From DASUAO01 sp035763745 (GTDB taxonomy: Bacteria; Actinomycetota; Acidimicrobiia; IMCC26256; PALSA-555): 64,000 nucleotides of DNA. Shown in pieces: positions 40,889 through 49,322 of the stretch (its first letter is position 1; each line of letters starts with the position of its first letter). A program made the position numbers and the translations under genes. Location of the stretch: contig DASUAO010000020.1 in the NCBI GenBank assembly GCA_035763745.1, forward strand, positions 1-64,000, read 5' to 3'. The notes under the pieces were generated by a model. That model made no database searches and was not told where the DNA came from. It saw only the letters and a program-made list of their open reading frames with translations.

Positions 40889-41764
40889 TCAGTCGAAGTC
40901 GATGAGGTGGGTGAGGGCTTCCATCTGCTCCAGGTGGTGGGTGACCGATCGGCTCGGGAACCGGTAGTTCAGGATCGTCGCGCCGGCGGCCCGGTGCGAA
41001 TCCGCCTGATCGACGACGCGCTGCGGTTCGGTGATCGGATCGACCGCCGGCTCGGGCCAGAGCGCGACATCGAGCGTCGTCGTCCTGGTGGACCACGCCG
41101 TCGTGTCGGTCGCCCGGTCGAGCATGCGTCGAACCTCGTCCGGGCCGAGCAGGAACGGGACCCACGCGTCGCCGAGCTCGAGCGCACGGCGCAACGAGCG
41201 AGGGGTCCGGCCACCGACCCAGATCGGCAGCCGCTCCTGGACGCCGGTCGGGTCGACCACCACGTCGGTGAACCGGTAGTGCGGGCCCTCGTAGTGCGGC
41301 TCGCGGCGCCCCCAGGACGCGCGGATCGCCCGGATCGCGTCGTCGGCGAGTTCGCCCCGCCCGGCGAACGGCTTGCCGAGCAGGGCGAACTCGGCCTCGA
41401 GCGAGCCGACCCCGACCCCGAGGACGAGCCGCCCACCGCTCAGCCGGTCGAGGGTGCCGTAGTGCTTCACGATCTCGAGGGGGTGGTGGTAGGGGAGGAC
41501 CACCATGTTCGTGGCCAGGCGGATCCGCTCCGTGACCCCGGCGAGGTGGCCGAGCGTGGACAGGAGGTCCCAGTAGCGCATCCCCCGGCGAGCCTCGACG
41601 TCGACCGGGATGGCGATGTGCTCGCTGGCGGTGAGGTGGTGGTAGCCGAGGCGGTCCGCGGCCCGCGCGACGGCGACCAGGTCCTCGACCGAGGCATCCA
41701 CCTCCCAGGCGTTGTGGGAGCGGGGGAGCAGGATCACGATCGGCGTGATGATCCCCACCCGCAT
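40889..41764 (-). CDS. LLM-class F420-dependent oxidoreductase
   Basis: A 291-residue luciferase-like TIM-barrel oxidoreductase with ARAADRLGYHHLTASEHIAIP (residues 33-53), TLGHLAGVTERIRLATNMVVLP, RLVLGVGVGSLEAEF near 122 and PIWVGGRTPRSLRRALELGD near 180. These fit the F420-dependent TIGR03619/TIGR03621-type families of actinobacteria. TAGCGT (minus strand, 41772-41777) ends 7 nt before the ATG at 41764. Convergent with the crotonase, with 4 bp between stops. Confidence 0.87.
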   Translation of the reverse strand: MRVGIITPIVILLPRSHNAWEVDASVEDLVAVARAADRLGYHHLTASEHIAIPVDVEARRGMRYWDLLSTLGHLAGVTERIRLATNMVVLPYHHPLEIVKHYGTLDRLSGGRLVLGVGVGSLEAEFALLGKPFAGRGELADDAIRAIRASWGRREPHYEGPHYRFTDVVVDPTGVQERLPIWVGGRTPRSLRRALELGDAWVPFLLGPDEVRRMLDRATDTTAWSTRTTTLDVALWPEPAVDPITEPQRVVDQADSHRAAGATILNYRFPSRSVTHHLEQMEALTHLIDFD

Positions 41765-41771
41765 GGGCCGG

Positions 41772-41777
41772 ACGCTA
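41772..41777 (-). promoter_or_regulatory. -10 box for the LLM oxidoreductase
   Basis: TAGCGT on the minus strand, 7 nt from the ATG at 41764, matches the leaderless pattern seen across the window. Confidence 0.45.
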
Positions 41778-41929
41778 GCCCTCGCGGCCGGCCACGGGCC
41801 GCTGGCTCGAAGCCGATCTCGCCGCGAGCTCCTCGGCGTGCACGCTCGCCGACCGGCACATGCCGTTGTTCTCCTCCGGAGTCGAAGGGACCGACGCCGC
41901 GGCGCGATGCAGCACCCTCGAAGGCGCGT

Positions 41930-43486
41930 TCAGGTCCCCTCGGCGCGGAACACGCGCTCGCCCGCGCGCCAGGTCTCCACGACGGCAGCGACTGGACCCG
42001 CGAGGTCCAGCACCACGAGGTCGGCCACCTTCCCGGGAGTGAGCGTGCCCCGCTCGTCCTCCTGTCCACCCGCGTATGCCGCGCCCGCGGTGTACGCGTG
42101 CAGCCATGCATCGAGCGGAACGCTCTGCTCCGGCGCGAGCTGCACGCCGGTCGAGGTGGTCCGGGAGTGCCCCTTTGCTGCGCACCACATCGGCGAGACC
42201 GGTGCGCAGGGCTCGTCGCTCGAGCCTGCGAGCAGAACTCCGGCCTCGGCCATGCCGCCGAACGCGAGCCAGCGGTGATGGTCGAACTCGACGCCCCCGG
42301 ACTGGATCCCCACGTGCTCGACGAAACCCGGTTGGACGACCGCGACCGCGCCCAGCGCCGCCATCGCAGACCAGTGGGCGGAGCCGGTGACACCTGCGTG
42401 CTCGAGTCGGAACCGGTGATCGCTGTCACCGAGGCGTGCCCGGGCCGATCTGAACAGCGCGAGGGCGGCATCGACACCCGCGTTGCCGATCGCGTGGACG
42501 GCGATCCGGAACCCGGCGTCGATCGCCGCGCTGCCACATTCATGGAGATCGTCCATGAGGATCCCGTACCGCAGCGACTCGCCGCCGATCGACGCGTCGA
42601 GCGCGATCGCAACGCCACCATCGGCGAAGAGCTTCATCGGCCCGACCCGGAACCGGTCGTCACCGTCACCGGTCGGAGGGCCGTCGAGACGATCGACGTG
42701 GTCGTTGCGAAGGAGGGCCGCCGGATGCGGAAGCCCGACGACCGACACGGGGAGGAGCCGGGCTCGGGCCATCGACCGGTACACGGCCTCCGCCTCCGGT
42801 GAGCATGCCGCGTCGTGCACCGCAGTGATCCCGTGTCTCCACAGACCCCTGCCGTGGGCGGCGAGATGCTCGGGCCAGCGGTCGGCGTCGGCGTAGGCGG
42901 CCATCGAACGTGCGTGCGCGTCGCTCCACGCCCGCTCGACGAGGAGTCCCGACGGGGACCGGTCGTCCTCCCGTCCGATCTCGCCGCCGGACGGGTCGGT
43001 GCTGGTTCGTCCGATCCCGAGCTCGTCGAGGGCTGCCGTGCTCGCGATGCACTGGTGCAGGGAGTAGTGGGCGACCACGACCGGTCGCTCCACGCCTGCT
43101 GCATCCAGATCGTGACGGGTCGGGAGCCACCCGGTGCGCTGTTCGTCCCAACCGCAGAGACGTACCCAGGGCGCGTCCGCCTCGTCCGCGGCCTGGCGCC
43201 TGATCGCGTCGGACAGCTCGTCTCGTGATCTGATGGTCGAGGTGTCGCGCCAGCGCGGGTGAAGGGCGGCGACCGAGAGATGCTGATGGGCGTCGATGAA
43301 CGCCGGCACCAACGTTCGTCCCGCGAGGTCGACGAGATGACTGTCGGGGTACCGCTGCCGGAGCGCCGCGTCGCCGACGGCCGCGATCCGGTCACCCTCG
43401 ATGACGACGATCTCGGGATCGGGCGTACGGGGATCCATCGTGCGGATGGGTCCGCCCCCGAAGACGCGCACCGATTGGGCGCTCAC
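41930..43486 (-). CDS. Amidohydrolase family protein (Amidohydro_3, YtcJ-like)
   Basis: A 518-residue metal-dependent hydrolase. The N-terminal beta sandwich precedes LVPAFIDAHQHLS (about 54-66), giving the HxH metal pair. RIAVHAIGNAGVDAAL near 330 and LAGSSDEPCAPVSP near 424 supply the later histidine and aspartate. The GTG start at 43486 overlaps the amine oxidase stop as GTGA. The family splits amide, formyl or ring C-N bonds; being last in an amine-oxidising operon suggests that it processes a nitrogenous intermediate. Confidence 0.87.
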   Translation of the reverse strand: MSAQSVRVFGGGPIRTMDPRTPDPEIVVIEGDRIAAVGDAALRQRYPDSHLVDLAGRTLVPAFIDAHQHLSVAALHPRWRDTSTIRSRDELSDAIRRQAADEADAPWVRLCGWDEQRTGWLPTRHDLDAAGVERPVVVAHYSLHQCIASTAALDELGIGRTSTDPSGGEIGREDDRSPSGLLVERAWSDAHARSMAAYADADRWPEHLAAHGRGLWRHGITAVHDAACSPEAEAVYRSMARARLLPVSVVGLPHPAALLRNDHVDRLDGPPTGDGDDRFRVGPMKLFADGGVAIALDASIGGESLRYGILMDDLHECGSAAIDAGFRIAVHAIGNAGVDAALALFRSARARLGDSDHRFRLEHAGVTGSAHWSAMAALGAVAVVQPGFVEHVGIQSGGVEFDHHRWLAFGGMAEAGVLLAGSSDEPCAPVSPMWCAAKGHSRTTSTGVQLAPEQSVPLDAWLHAYTAGAAYAGGQEDERGTLTPGKVADLVVLDLAGPVAAVVETWRAGERVFRAEGT

Positions 43487-45390
43487 GCGTGGCAGGAGCC
43501 TTCGGGGCTCGTCGGGGGCACATCGAGCGCCGGGTTGCGGTCGAAGAAGCCGAACGGCGACAGCAGGAACCCGGTGTACTCGACCGGCATGACCGGCCAG
43601 TCCTCGGGACGCACGAAGTGCGTGACGCCGAACGTGTACCAGAGCACGACGTCGGTGTCGGTGACGGACCGGTCGGACTCGGTCCACGCGGGGAGCCCGT
43701 CACCGCCCTCGTGCTGGTTCGGATAGTCGCCGGCGGCGCGTCGCTCGTCGGGCTCGTACGGCGTCACCCAGAGGTTGTGGCGCGCGAATCCAGCGCGCCG
43801 CCCGACGCTCGAGTCGGGTGATGCGTGCATCGTCGGCGTCGACATCGTGGGGACGAGCTTGTACCCGACCGGCGCGCCGACATGGTTCGTGTGCTCCGGG
43901 TTGACCACCTTCCAGCTGCGTGCGACCGACGGGTCGACGTTGCGTCGTGCGGCCAGCTCGGAGTCGAGGAGCGTCGCCTTCTGGCGGAACGCGTTCGACC
44001 ACGGGTTGTCAGGTCCGGGCGCGACCGGCTCGGCCTCGATCTCATACACCCGGTTCGTGGGCCCGTCGACGTCGAGGTCGAGGCGAGCCGAGAACAGGTG
44101 CTGATGATTCGGCGCCGCGAGCCCGGGCGCGATGAGGTTCGCGAACTCCGGGTCCTCGCCCGGGGGGACCGCCATCGGAGAGACGATCCCCGTGAGCTTC
44201 ACCTCGAGCTGGATGTTCCCGTCGAGGTAGAAGTACCAGTAGAAGCCGTACTCGTAGTTGCCGACGGTCGCGATGGAGCTGACCACCAGCCGACGCGAGC
44301 GGCGGGTCTCGGTCGTGCCGCCGTGCATGTCCTGGTGCTTCCAGAGGATCCCGTAGTCCTCTTCGTGCATGCAGATGGCGTGCTCGACCGTGTACGGCTC
44401 CCCCTCCTCGGTCGCGAGCACCGCGTCGAAGTAGTGGACGACGCCGAGGCAGTCGCAGCCGAGGGTCAGCGAGTTGGCCATCCGACCGAGGCCCCACTCG
44501 CCGGCGTCGAAGGCGTTCTTCCAGCCGTGCATCGGGCCCGGGTCCCCGTAGGGGACGACCATCTCGCTGATCGACGCGCGGTGCATCACCGGGCGATCCC
44601 GCTCGCCGTCGCAGTAGGTGATGTCGTGCAGCGTGAGCCCCTCGTAGGGGTCGAACCCGACGCGCAAGCGCCACTTCTGCCACTCGACGAGGTTCCCGTC
44701 GACGGTGAAGCTCGCGCCTTGCGGCTGGTGGATCTCGATCGGGCGAAGGTCCGTGCGCATCTCCCCGACGTCTTCGGGGAGGTACGAGCCCCGAAGCGGT
44801 GGGAACGGGGTGATCCCCAGGTCCACGACCTCGAGGACCTCGTGCGCGCCCATGTCGAAGTAGACGATGAGCCCCTCGATGGGACGGGCATACCCGTTGT
44901 CGGTCTTGGACTCGCGGAGGTAGAAGATGCAGCGGCTGATCCGACGCCCCGCTTCGTGCTCGGAACCGAACGACCCCGCCGGCCAGGGGTCGATCTGCAC
45001 GAGGTCGAAGTCCTCGATCCCACGCCGCCGGAGCGCGGCCTGCCACTCCTCGTTCTCCCGCACCCCGGTGATCGCCGCGAACGCCTCGCCGAACAGCAGC
45101 GCGGGACGCATCCCGGCGCGCACCGTCCAGGCGCGTACCGCGTCGGTCGCGAGCGACACGACGACCTCGACCGCCTCGAGTCGGTCGCGCGGGACGAGGA
45201 GCGCCTCCATCTCCCGCTCGGGTTCCACGCCGTCACCGCGGCGCGCAAGGGCGTCCTTGTCCGGCTCGTGCAGCCGGAGGTGCGCGAACACCATGTCGGG
45301 CTCGAAGCGTGGGTCGGCTCGGACGATCGCCGCGGCGCGCTGGATCTCCTCACCGGTGACCATCGCGAGCGGGTGCGTCGCAGCGCTCAT
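43483..45390 (-). CDS. Copper-containing primary amine oxidase (TPQ enzyme)
   Basis: A 635-residue copper amine oxidase. The precursor of the topaquinone cofactor is the tyrosine of GNYEYG, at residue 379. Copper ligands are HQHLFSARL near 429-431 and the late histidine of VTHFVRPEDWPVMP near 590. The catalytic base region YFDMGAHEV near 180 is also usual. The enzyme converts a primary amine to an aldehyde with release of ammonia and hydrogen peroxide. It is coupled by ATGA to the upstream zinc dehydrogenase and by GTGA to the downstream amidohydrolase, so all three form one operon. No signal peptide is apparent. Confidence 0.95.
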   Translation of the reverse strand: MSAATHPLAMVTGEEIQRAAAIVRADPRFEPDMVFAHLRLHEPDKDALARRGDGVEPEREMEALLVPRDRLEAVEVVVSLATDAVRAWTVRAGMRPALLFGEAFAAITGVRENEEWQAALRRRGIEDFDLVQIDPWPAGSFGSEHEAGRRISRCIFYLRESKTDNGYARPIEGLIVYFDMGAHEVLEVVDLGITPFPPLRGSYLPEDVGEMRTDLRPIEIHQPQGASFTVDGNLVEWQKWRLRVGFDPYEGLTLHDITYCDGERDRPVMHRASISEMVVPYGDPGPMHGWKNAFDAGEWGLGRMANSLTLGCDCLGVVHYFDAVLATEEGEPYTVEHAICMHEEDYGILWKHQDMHGGTTETRRSRRLVVSSIATVGNYEYGFYWYFYLDGNIQLEVKLTGIVSPMAVPPGEDPEFANLIAPGLAAPNHQHLFSARLDLDVDGPTNRVYEIEAEPVAPGPDNPWSNAFRQKATLLDSELAARRNVDPSVARSWKVVNPEHTNHVGAPVGYKLVPTMSTPTMHASPDSSVGRRAGFARHNLWVTPYEPDERRAAGDYPNQHEGGDGLPAWTESDRSVTDTDVVLWYTFGVTHFVRPEDWPVMPVEYTGFLLSPFGFFDRNPALDVPPTSPEGSCHA

Positions 45391-46625
45391 GATCCGGACC
45401 GCTGGTCGAAGGCGACCTTGATGGCGCCCGAGTCCCCCTGGGTCGCGAGGACCGTGAACGCGTCACGCCAACGATCGAGTGGGAACGTGTGCGTGAGCAG
45501 CGGCCCGAGGTCGACCCGACCCTCGGAGACGAGGTCGAGGTAGTGCTGGATCCCGTGCTTCCGCACGCCGTCGACCTCCTCGACCCCGAAGGCGTTCGAC
45601 CCCACCCACGAGATCTCCTTGAAGTACAGCGGGGTCCATTCCCACGGTGTGTGCCCGTGCACTCCGGCCTTCACCAGGGTGCCGTGCGCCTTGAGGAGAC
45701 GAACCGACGCCTCGAGGCTCTCGCGCTTGGAGACAGTGTCGTAGACGACGTCGATGCCACCGGGGTAGGCCATCGGGAGGTCGTGGGTTCCGTGGAGCAC
45801 GCCGCCGGACCACGCCGCAGCCGCCTCGATGAGCTCCTTCACCGGCTCGTGTGCGAACACCTGGTGCGCGCCGAGCTGGCGGGCGAGCGCGGCCTGCGAC
45901 TCGAACCGGGCGACGACTCCGACCTCGACCTCGGGGTAGAGCGCACGCAGGATCGCGACGGCGCACGACCCCAGCGCGCCGGCGCCGTAGACGAGCACCT
46001 TCCCGCCTGCCGGCGGGCGGTGGCGCGTGATCGCGTGGAGCGAGACCGCGAACGGGTCGGCGAGGACGGCGAGCTCGTCGGGGACCGCGTCGGGCACCCG
46101 GAAGAGCATCGAGTCGTGCGCGGGCATCAGTGTCGCCCAGCCGCCCGACGCGTCGGTCGAGGTCCCGGTGTGGATGCCCGGAGCGATGGGTGGCGCGGTG
46201 AAGTTCCAGCACAGGCTCAAGTCGCCGGCCTCGCACGCAGGACAGAGCGGTGTGACGCCGCGGGGCTCGCACGAGAGCCACGGGTTGAGCACGACCCGGT
46301 CACCGACCTCGAGGCCCTCGGCCTCGGGGCCGAGGGCGGTGACCTCCGCGACGACCTCGTGTCCGAGAACCTGCGGGAACGACGTGAAGTCGATCATGGG
46401 GTTGTCGGCCCCCATGTCACCCCAGTCGAAGAACACCTGCTTGGAGTCCGACCCACAGATCCCGGTGAGTCGCGGCTTCGTGACGACCCAGTCGGGGAGC
46501 AGGAACCCCGGATCGTCGACCTCGAGCAGGCGCATCGGTGTCTGCGCGAGCGCGAGCAGCAGCGGGTTGTCGGTGTCGGGAGGCGGAACGGGCTCGGGTT
46601 CGGTCCCGTAGAGCAGTGCGCGCAC
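45387..46625 (-). CDS. Zinc-dependent alcohol dehydrogenase-like MDR enzyme
   Basis: A 412-residue medium-chain dehydrogenase. It has GHEVVAEVTALGPEAEGLEVGDRV near 95-118, a cysteine-rich structural-zinc loop around CPACEAGDLSLC near 135, and the cofactor motif VYGAGALGSCAVAIL near 212. GAGGAG 8 nt upstream fixes the GTG at 46625; an in-frame ATG lies 8 codons further on the wrong side. It is first of the three-gene amine oxidase operon and may reduce or oxidise the aldehyde that the oxidase makes. Confidence 0.88.
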   Translation of the reverse strand: MRALLYGTEPEPVPPPDTDNPLLLALAQTPMRLLEVDDPGFLLPDWVVTKPRLTGICGSDSKQVFFDWGDMGADNPMIDFTSFPQVLGHEVVAEVTALGPEAEGLEVGDRVVLNPWLSCEPRGVTPLCPACEAGDLSLCWNFTAPPIAPGIHTGTSTDASGGWATLMPAHDSMLFRVPDAVPDELAVLADPFAVSLHAITRHRPPAGGKVLVYGAGALGSCAVAILRALYPEVEVGVVARFESQAALARQLGAHQVFAHEPVKELIEAAAAWSGGVLHGTHDLPMAYPGGIDVVYDTVSKRESLEASVRLLKAHGTLVKAGVHGHTPWEWTPLYFKEISWVGSNAFGVEEVDGVRKHGIQHYLDLVSEGRVDLGPLLTHTFPLDRWRDAFTVLATQGDSGAIKVAFDQRSGS

Positions 46626-46759
46626 GGTGAGTCTCCTCGGTCGCCGCAACGTACGAGCCCGGGCTTCGAACGGTCAACCGGGGTGTCGGGCGCCGGGTGC
46701 GTCATACTGGCTCCGAGCCCCGCCGGGCCTCGCGTCCGGCCGTCGAGAACGAGGTTGGC

Positions 46760-47752
46760 GTGCGTTTCGCCGGGAAGACCGTGGTCGTCACCGGTGCCGG
46801 TGGATTCATCGGCAGCCATGTCGTCGAGCGCCTGGTGCGCGAGGGCGCGACGGTGCGAGCCGTCCTCCGCTACACGTCCCGGGGTCAGCGCGGCGCTCTC
46901 GACCTCCTGCCGGCCGACGTCATGGAGGCGGTGGAGCTGACCCTGGGCGACGTGCGCGACTTCGACGCCGTGCGGGAGGTGATGCGCGGGGCCGACGCGA
47001 TGCTGCACCTCGCGGCGCTGGTGGGGATCCCGTACTCCTACGAGCATCCACAAGAGGTGATCGACACCAACGTCGTCGGCACGTCCAACGTCCTCCTCGC
47101 GGCCAAGGAGCTCGGGTCGCTCGAGCGGGTCGTGCTCACCTCCACCAGCGAGGTGTACGGATCGGCGCTCCGGGTCCCGATGGACGAAGAGCATCCACTC
47201 CAGGCGCAGTCCCCCTACTCGGCCACCAAGATCGCCGGGGACGCGCTCGGCCAGAGCTTCCAGCGCTCGTTCGGGCTCCCGGTCACGATCGTCCGGCCGT
47301 TCAACGCGTACGGGCCCCGACAGTCGGCGCGCGCGGTCATCCCGACGATCATCGCCCAGGCCGTCAGCGGATCGGCGTTGAAGCTCGGCTCGGTCGCGAC
47401 CACTCGCGACTTCACGTTCGTCGAGGACACGGCGCAGGCCTTCCTCCAGATCGGCGCCGCCGAAGCTGCCCTCGGCGAGGTCGTGAACGCGGGCTCCGGC
47501 CGCGAGATCGCGATCAGCGACGTCGTCGAGAAGGTGGCGGAGATCACCGGCCGTGAGCTCGATGTCGAGACCGACGCCCAGCGCGTCCGCCCCGAGGCCA
47601 GCGAGGTGTCGCGGCTGCTCTCGGACAGCTCGAAGGCCGAGCGCCTCGCCGGATGGCGCGCCGAGACCTCGCTCGACGACGGTCTCCGCCGTACGGTCGA
47701 CTGGATCCGCGAGCACATCGACCTCTACCGCCCGGACGAGTACGCGGTATGA
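46760..47752 (+). CDS. NAD-dependent nucleotide-sugar 4,6-dehydratase/epimerase (LegB-like)
   Basis: A 330-residue extended SDR. TGAGGFIGSHVVERLV near residue 10, LAALVGIPYSYEHPQEVIDTN near 78, STSEVYGSA near 122 and the catalytic YSATK near 147 all fit. The signature IPYSY, GPRQSARAVIPTII and LGSVATTRDFTFV are close to the LegB branch of GDP-GlcNAc 4,6-dehydratases. A GAGG lies 7 nt before GTG 46760. It is coupled by ATGA to a nucleotidyltransferase. The other legionaminate genes are absent, so the final sugar may differ. Confidence 0.82.
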   Translation: MRFAGKTVVVTGAGGFIGSHVVERLVREGATVRAVLRYTSRGQRGALDLLPADVMEAVELTLGDVRDFDAVREVMRGADAMLHLAALVGIPYSYEHPQEVIDTNVVGTSNVLLAAKELGSLERVVLTSTSEVYGSALRVPMDEEHPLQAQSPYSATKIAGDALGQSFQRSFGLPVTIVRPFNAYGPRQSARAVIPTIIAQAVSGSALKLGSVATTRDFTFVEDTAQAFLQIGAAEAALGEVVNAGSGREIAISDVVEKVAEITGRELDVETDAQRVRPEASEVSRLLSDSSKAERLAGWRAETSLDDGLRRTVDWIREHIDLYRPDEYAV

Positions 47753-48453
47753 AGGCCGTCGTCCTCGCGGGGGGCAAGGGTGCCCGGCTGCGGCCGCTGA
47801 CGTACACGATCCCCAAGCCGTTGCTGCCGATCGGCGAGAAGCCGATCCTCGAGGAGATCATCGACCGCCTCCGTGACGACGGTTTCGACGAGATCATCAT
47901 CGCGGTCGGCTACCGGGCCGAGCTGATCGAGACGTACTTCCGCGACGGCTCCCATCTCGGTGTCCACATCGAGTACGTGCGCGAGACGACGCCGCTCGGC
48001 ACTGCCGGACCACTCGCCCTCGTGCGCGACTCGTGCGCGCTGGACCCCGACGAGTCGCTGCTCGTCATGAACGGCGACCTCCTCACCGACCTGAAGATGA
48101 GTGAGTTCCTCGCGTCCCACCAGGAGTCCGGAGCCGACTTCACCGTCGCGACGCGCGAGTTCGTGTTGCAGCACCCCTACGGCGTGATCCATCACGACGA
48201 CGGGAGGATCTCCGACATCGTCGAGAAGCCGACCGTCACCGACACCGTCAGTGCGGGGATCTACGCGCTCCAGCCATCGGCGCTCGAAGGGATCCCCGCC
48301 GGAGAGATCTTCGACATCCCGGCCCTGATGAACCAGCTCCTCGCGGCGGGTCGACACGTCGCCGCATACTCGTTCGACGAGGCGTGGCTCGCGATCGACG
48401 GTCACGAGCAGCTCGAGGACGCAGGGCGCATCCTCGCGGCGCGCGACGGCTGA
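47749..48453 (+). CDS. Sugar nucleotidyltransferase
   Basis: A 234-residue nucleotidyltransferase. VLAGGKGARLRPLTYTIPK (residues 5-23) is the nucleotide-binding motif, with the uridylyl/guanylyl lysine in PKPLLPIGEKP. VMNGDLLTD near 104 supplies the metal aspartate. The enzyme charges a sugar-1-phosphate, probably for the LegB-like dehydratase that overlaps it by ATGA. It is shorter than bifunctional acetyltransferase fusions and lacks their left-handed helix. Which nucleotide it uses cannot be seen. Confidence 0.85.
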   Translation: MKAVVLAGGKGARLRPLTYTIPKPLLPIGEKPILEEIIDRLRDDGFDEIIIAVGYRAELIETYFRDGSHLGVHIEYVRETTPLGTAGPLALVRDSCALDPDESLLVMNGDLLTDLKMSEFLASHQESGADFTVATREFVLQHPYGVIHHDDGRISDIVEKPTVTDTVSAGIYALQPSALEGIPAGEIFDIPALMNQLLAAGRHVAAYSFDEAWLAIDGHEQLEDAGRILAARDG

Positions 48454-48493
48454 ACGCACGGCGTTCGCCGGCCTCGAAATTCGAGGGTCGGCG

Positions 48494-48499
48494 TATACT
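48494..48499 (+). promoter_or_regulatory. -10 box for the glycosyltransferase gene
   Basis: TATACT ends 9 nt before the ATG at 48509, the best -10 match in this region; no -35 consensus and no Shine-Dalgarno sequence are present. Confidence 0.45.
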
Positions 48500-48508
48500 T
48501 CTGCCCGC

Positions 48509-49285
48509 ATGAAGCTGTCGATCGTCATCCCGGTTCGCAACGAGCGAACGACGGTCGCCGAGCTGATCGAACGGGTCCGGGCGGTCGACTGCGGGATGCC
48601 GAAGGAGCTGATCGTGGTCGACGGTGCGTCGACCGACGGCACCCGAGAAGCGCTGCTGGCCCTGCCCGAGTCCGACGAGCTCGTGCTCGTGCTCGAGGAC
48701 GAGGCGCGTGGAAAGGGCCGTGCCGTGCGCACCGGGTTCGCGCGCGCGACGGGCGACATCGTGATGGTGCAAGACGCCGACCTCGAGCTCGATCCGAGCG
48801 AGATCCCGATGTTGCTCGCACCCATCCTCGACGGTCGTACCGATGTCGTCTTCGGATCGCGCTTCAAGGCGCGCGGCAAGGGGACCACACCCTGGATCGG
48901 CTACATCGGCAACTTCAGCCTGACCTGGGCCGCGAACATCCTGTTCTTCACCCACCTCACCGACATCCTCACCTGCTACAAGGTGCTGCGCACCGAGGTG
49001 GCCCGGTCGCTCGATCTGCGCTGCAACGGGTTCGACCTCGACGGCGAGATCACCTGCCGCATCCTTCGCGACGGACACGACATCGTCGAGGTCCCCGTGA
49101 CGTATGACCCCCGATCGGTCGATGAGGGCAAGAAGCTCAGCCCGTCCGTGGGATGGAGCGTCCTGCGAGCCATCGTTCGCACTCGGTTCTCGGCGCGCTC
49201 GTCGCGGCGAATCGCCCGAGGCTCGGGTGCACCGGCCGCGACACCTCCCGCGGTCCCGGTGGCACCCCCCGACGTCGACGCCTGA
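48509..49285 (+). CDS. Family 2 glycosyltransferase (DPM1-like)
   Basis: A 258-residue inverting glycosyltransferase. LSIVIPVRNERTTVAELIERV opens the fold, VVDGASTDGTRE near 38 binds the nucleotide, and QDADLELDP near 92 is the metal-binding acidic motif. FNGFDLDGEITCRI-like CNGFDLDGEITCRI near 172 matches polyprenyl-phosphate sugar transferases of the DPM1 type. The C-terminal tail is proline- and alanine-rich with no transmembrane helix. It likely loads the sugar made by the two preceding genes onto a lipid carrier. Confidence 0.87.
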   Translation: MKLSIVIPVRNERTTVAELIERVRAVDCGMPKELIVVDGASTDGTREALLALPESDELVLVLEDEARGKGRAVRTGFARATGDIVMVQDADLELDPSEIPMLLAPILDGRTDVVFGSRFKARGKGTTPWIGYIGNFSLTWAANILFFTHLTDILTCYKVLRTEVARSLDLRCNGFDLDGEITCRILRDGHDIVEVPVTYDPRSVDEGKKLSPSVGWSVLRAIVRTRFSARSSRRIARGSGAPAATPPAVPVAPPDVDA

Positions 49286-49310
49286 CACGGCTTCCGGGCG
49301 CCAGGCCCGA

Positions 49311-49316
49311 TACCGT
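49311..49316 (+). promoter_or_regulatory. -10 box for the secreted HExxH protein
   Basis: TACCGT ends 6 nt before the ATG at 49323, consistent with a leaderless transcript. Confidence 0.45.
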
Positions 49317-49322
49317 GCCCGG

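Noticed and set aside
41765..41929. Short open frames between the LLM and amidohydrolase genes
   Set aside because: No start, ribosome-binding site or motif; treated as intergenic.
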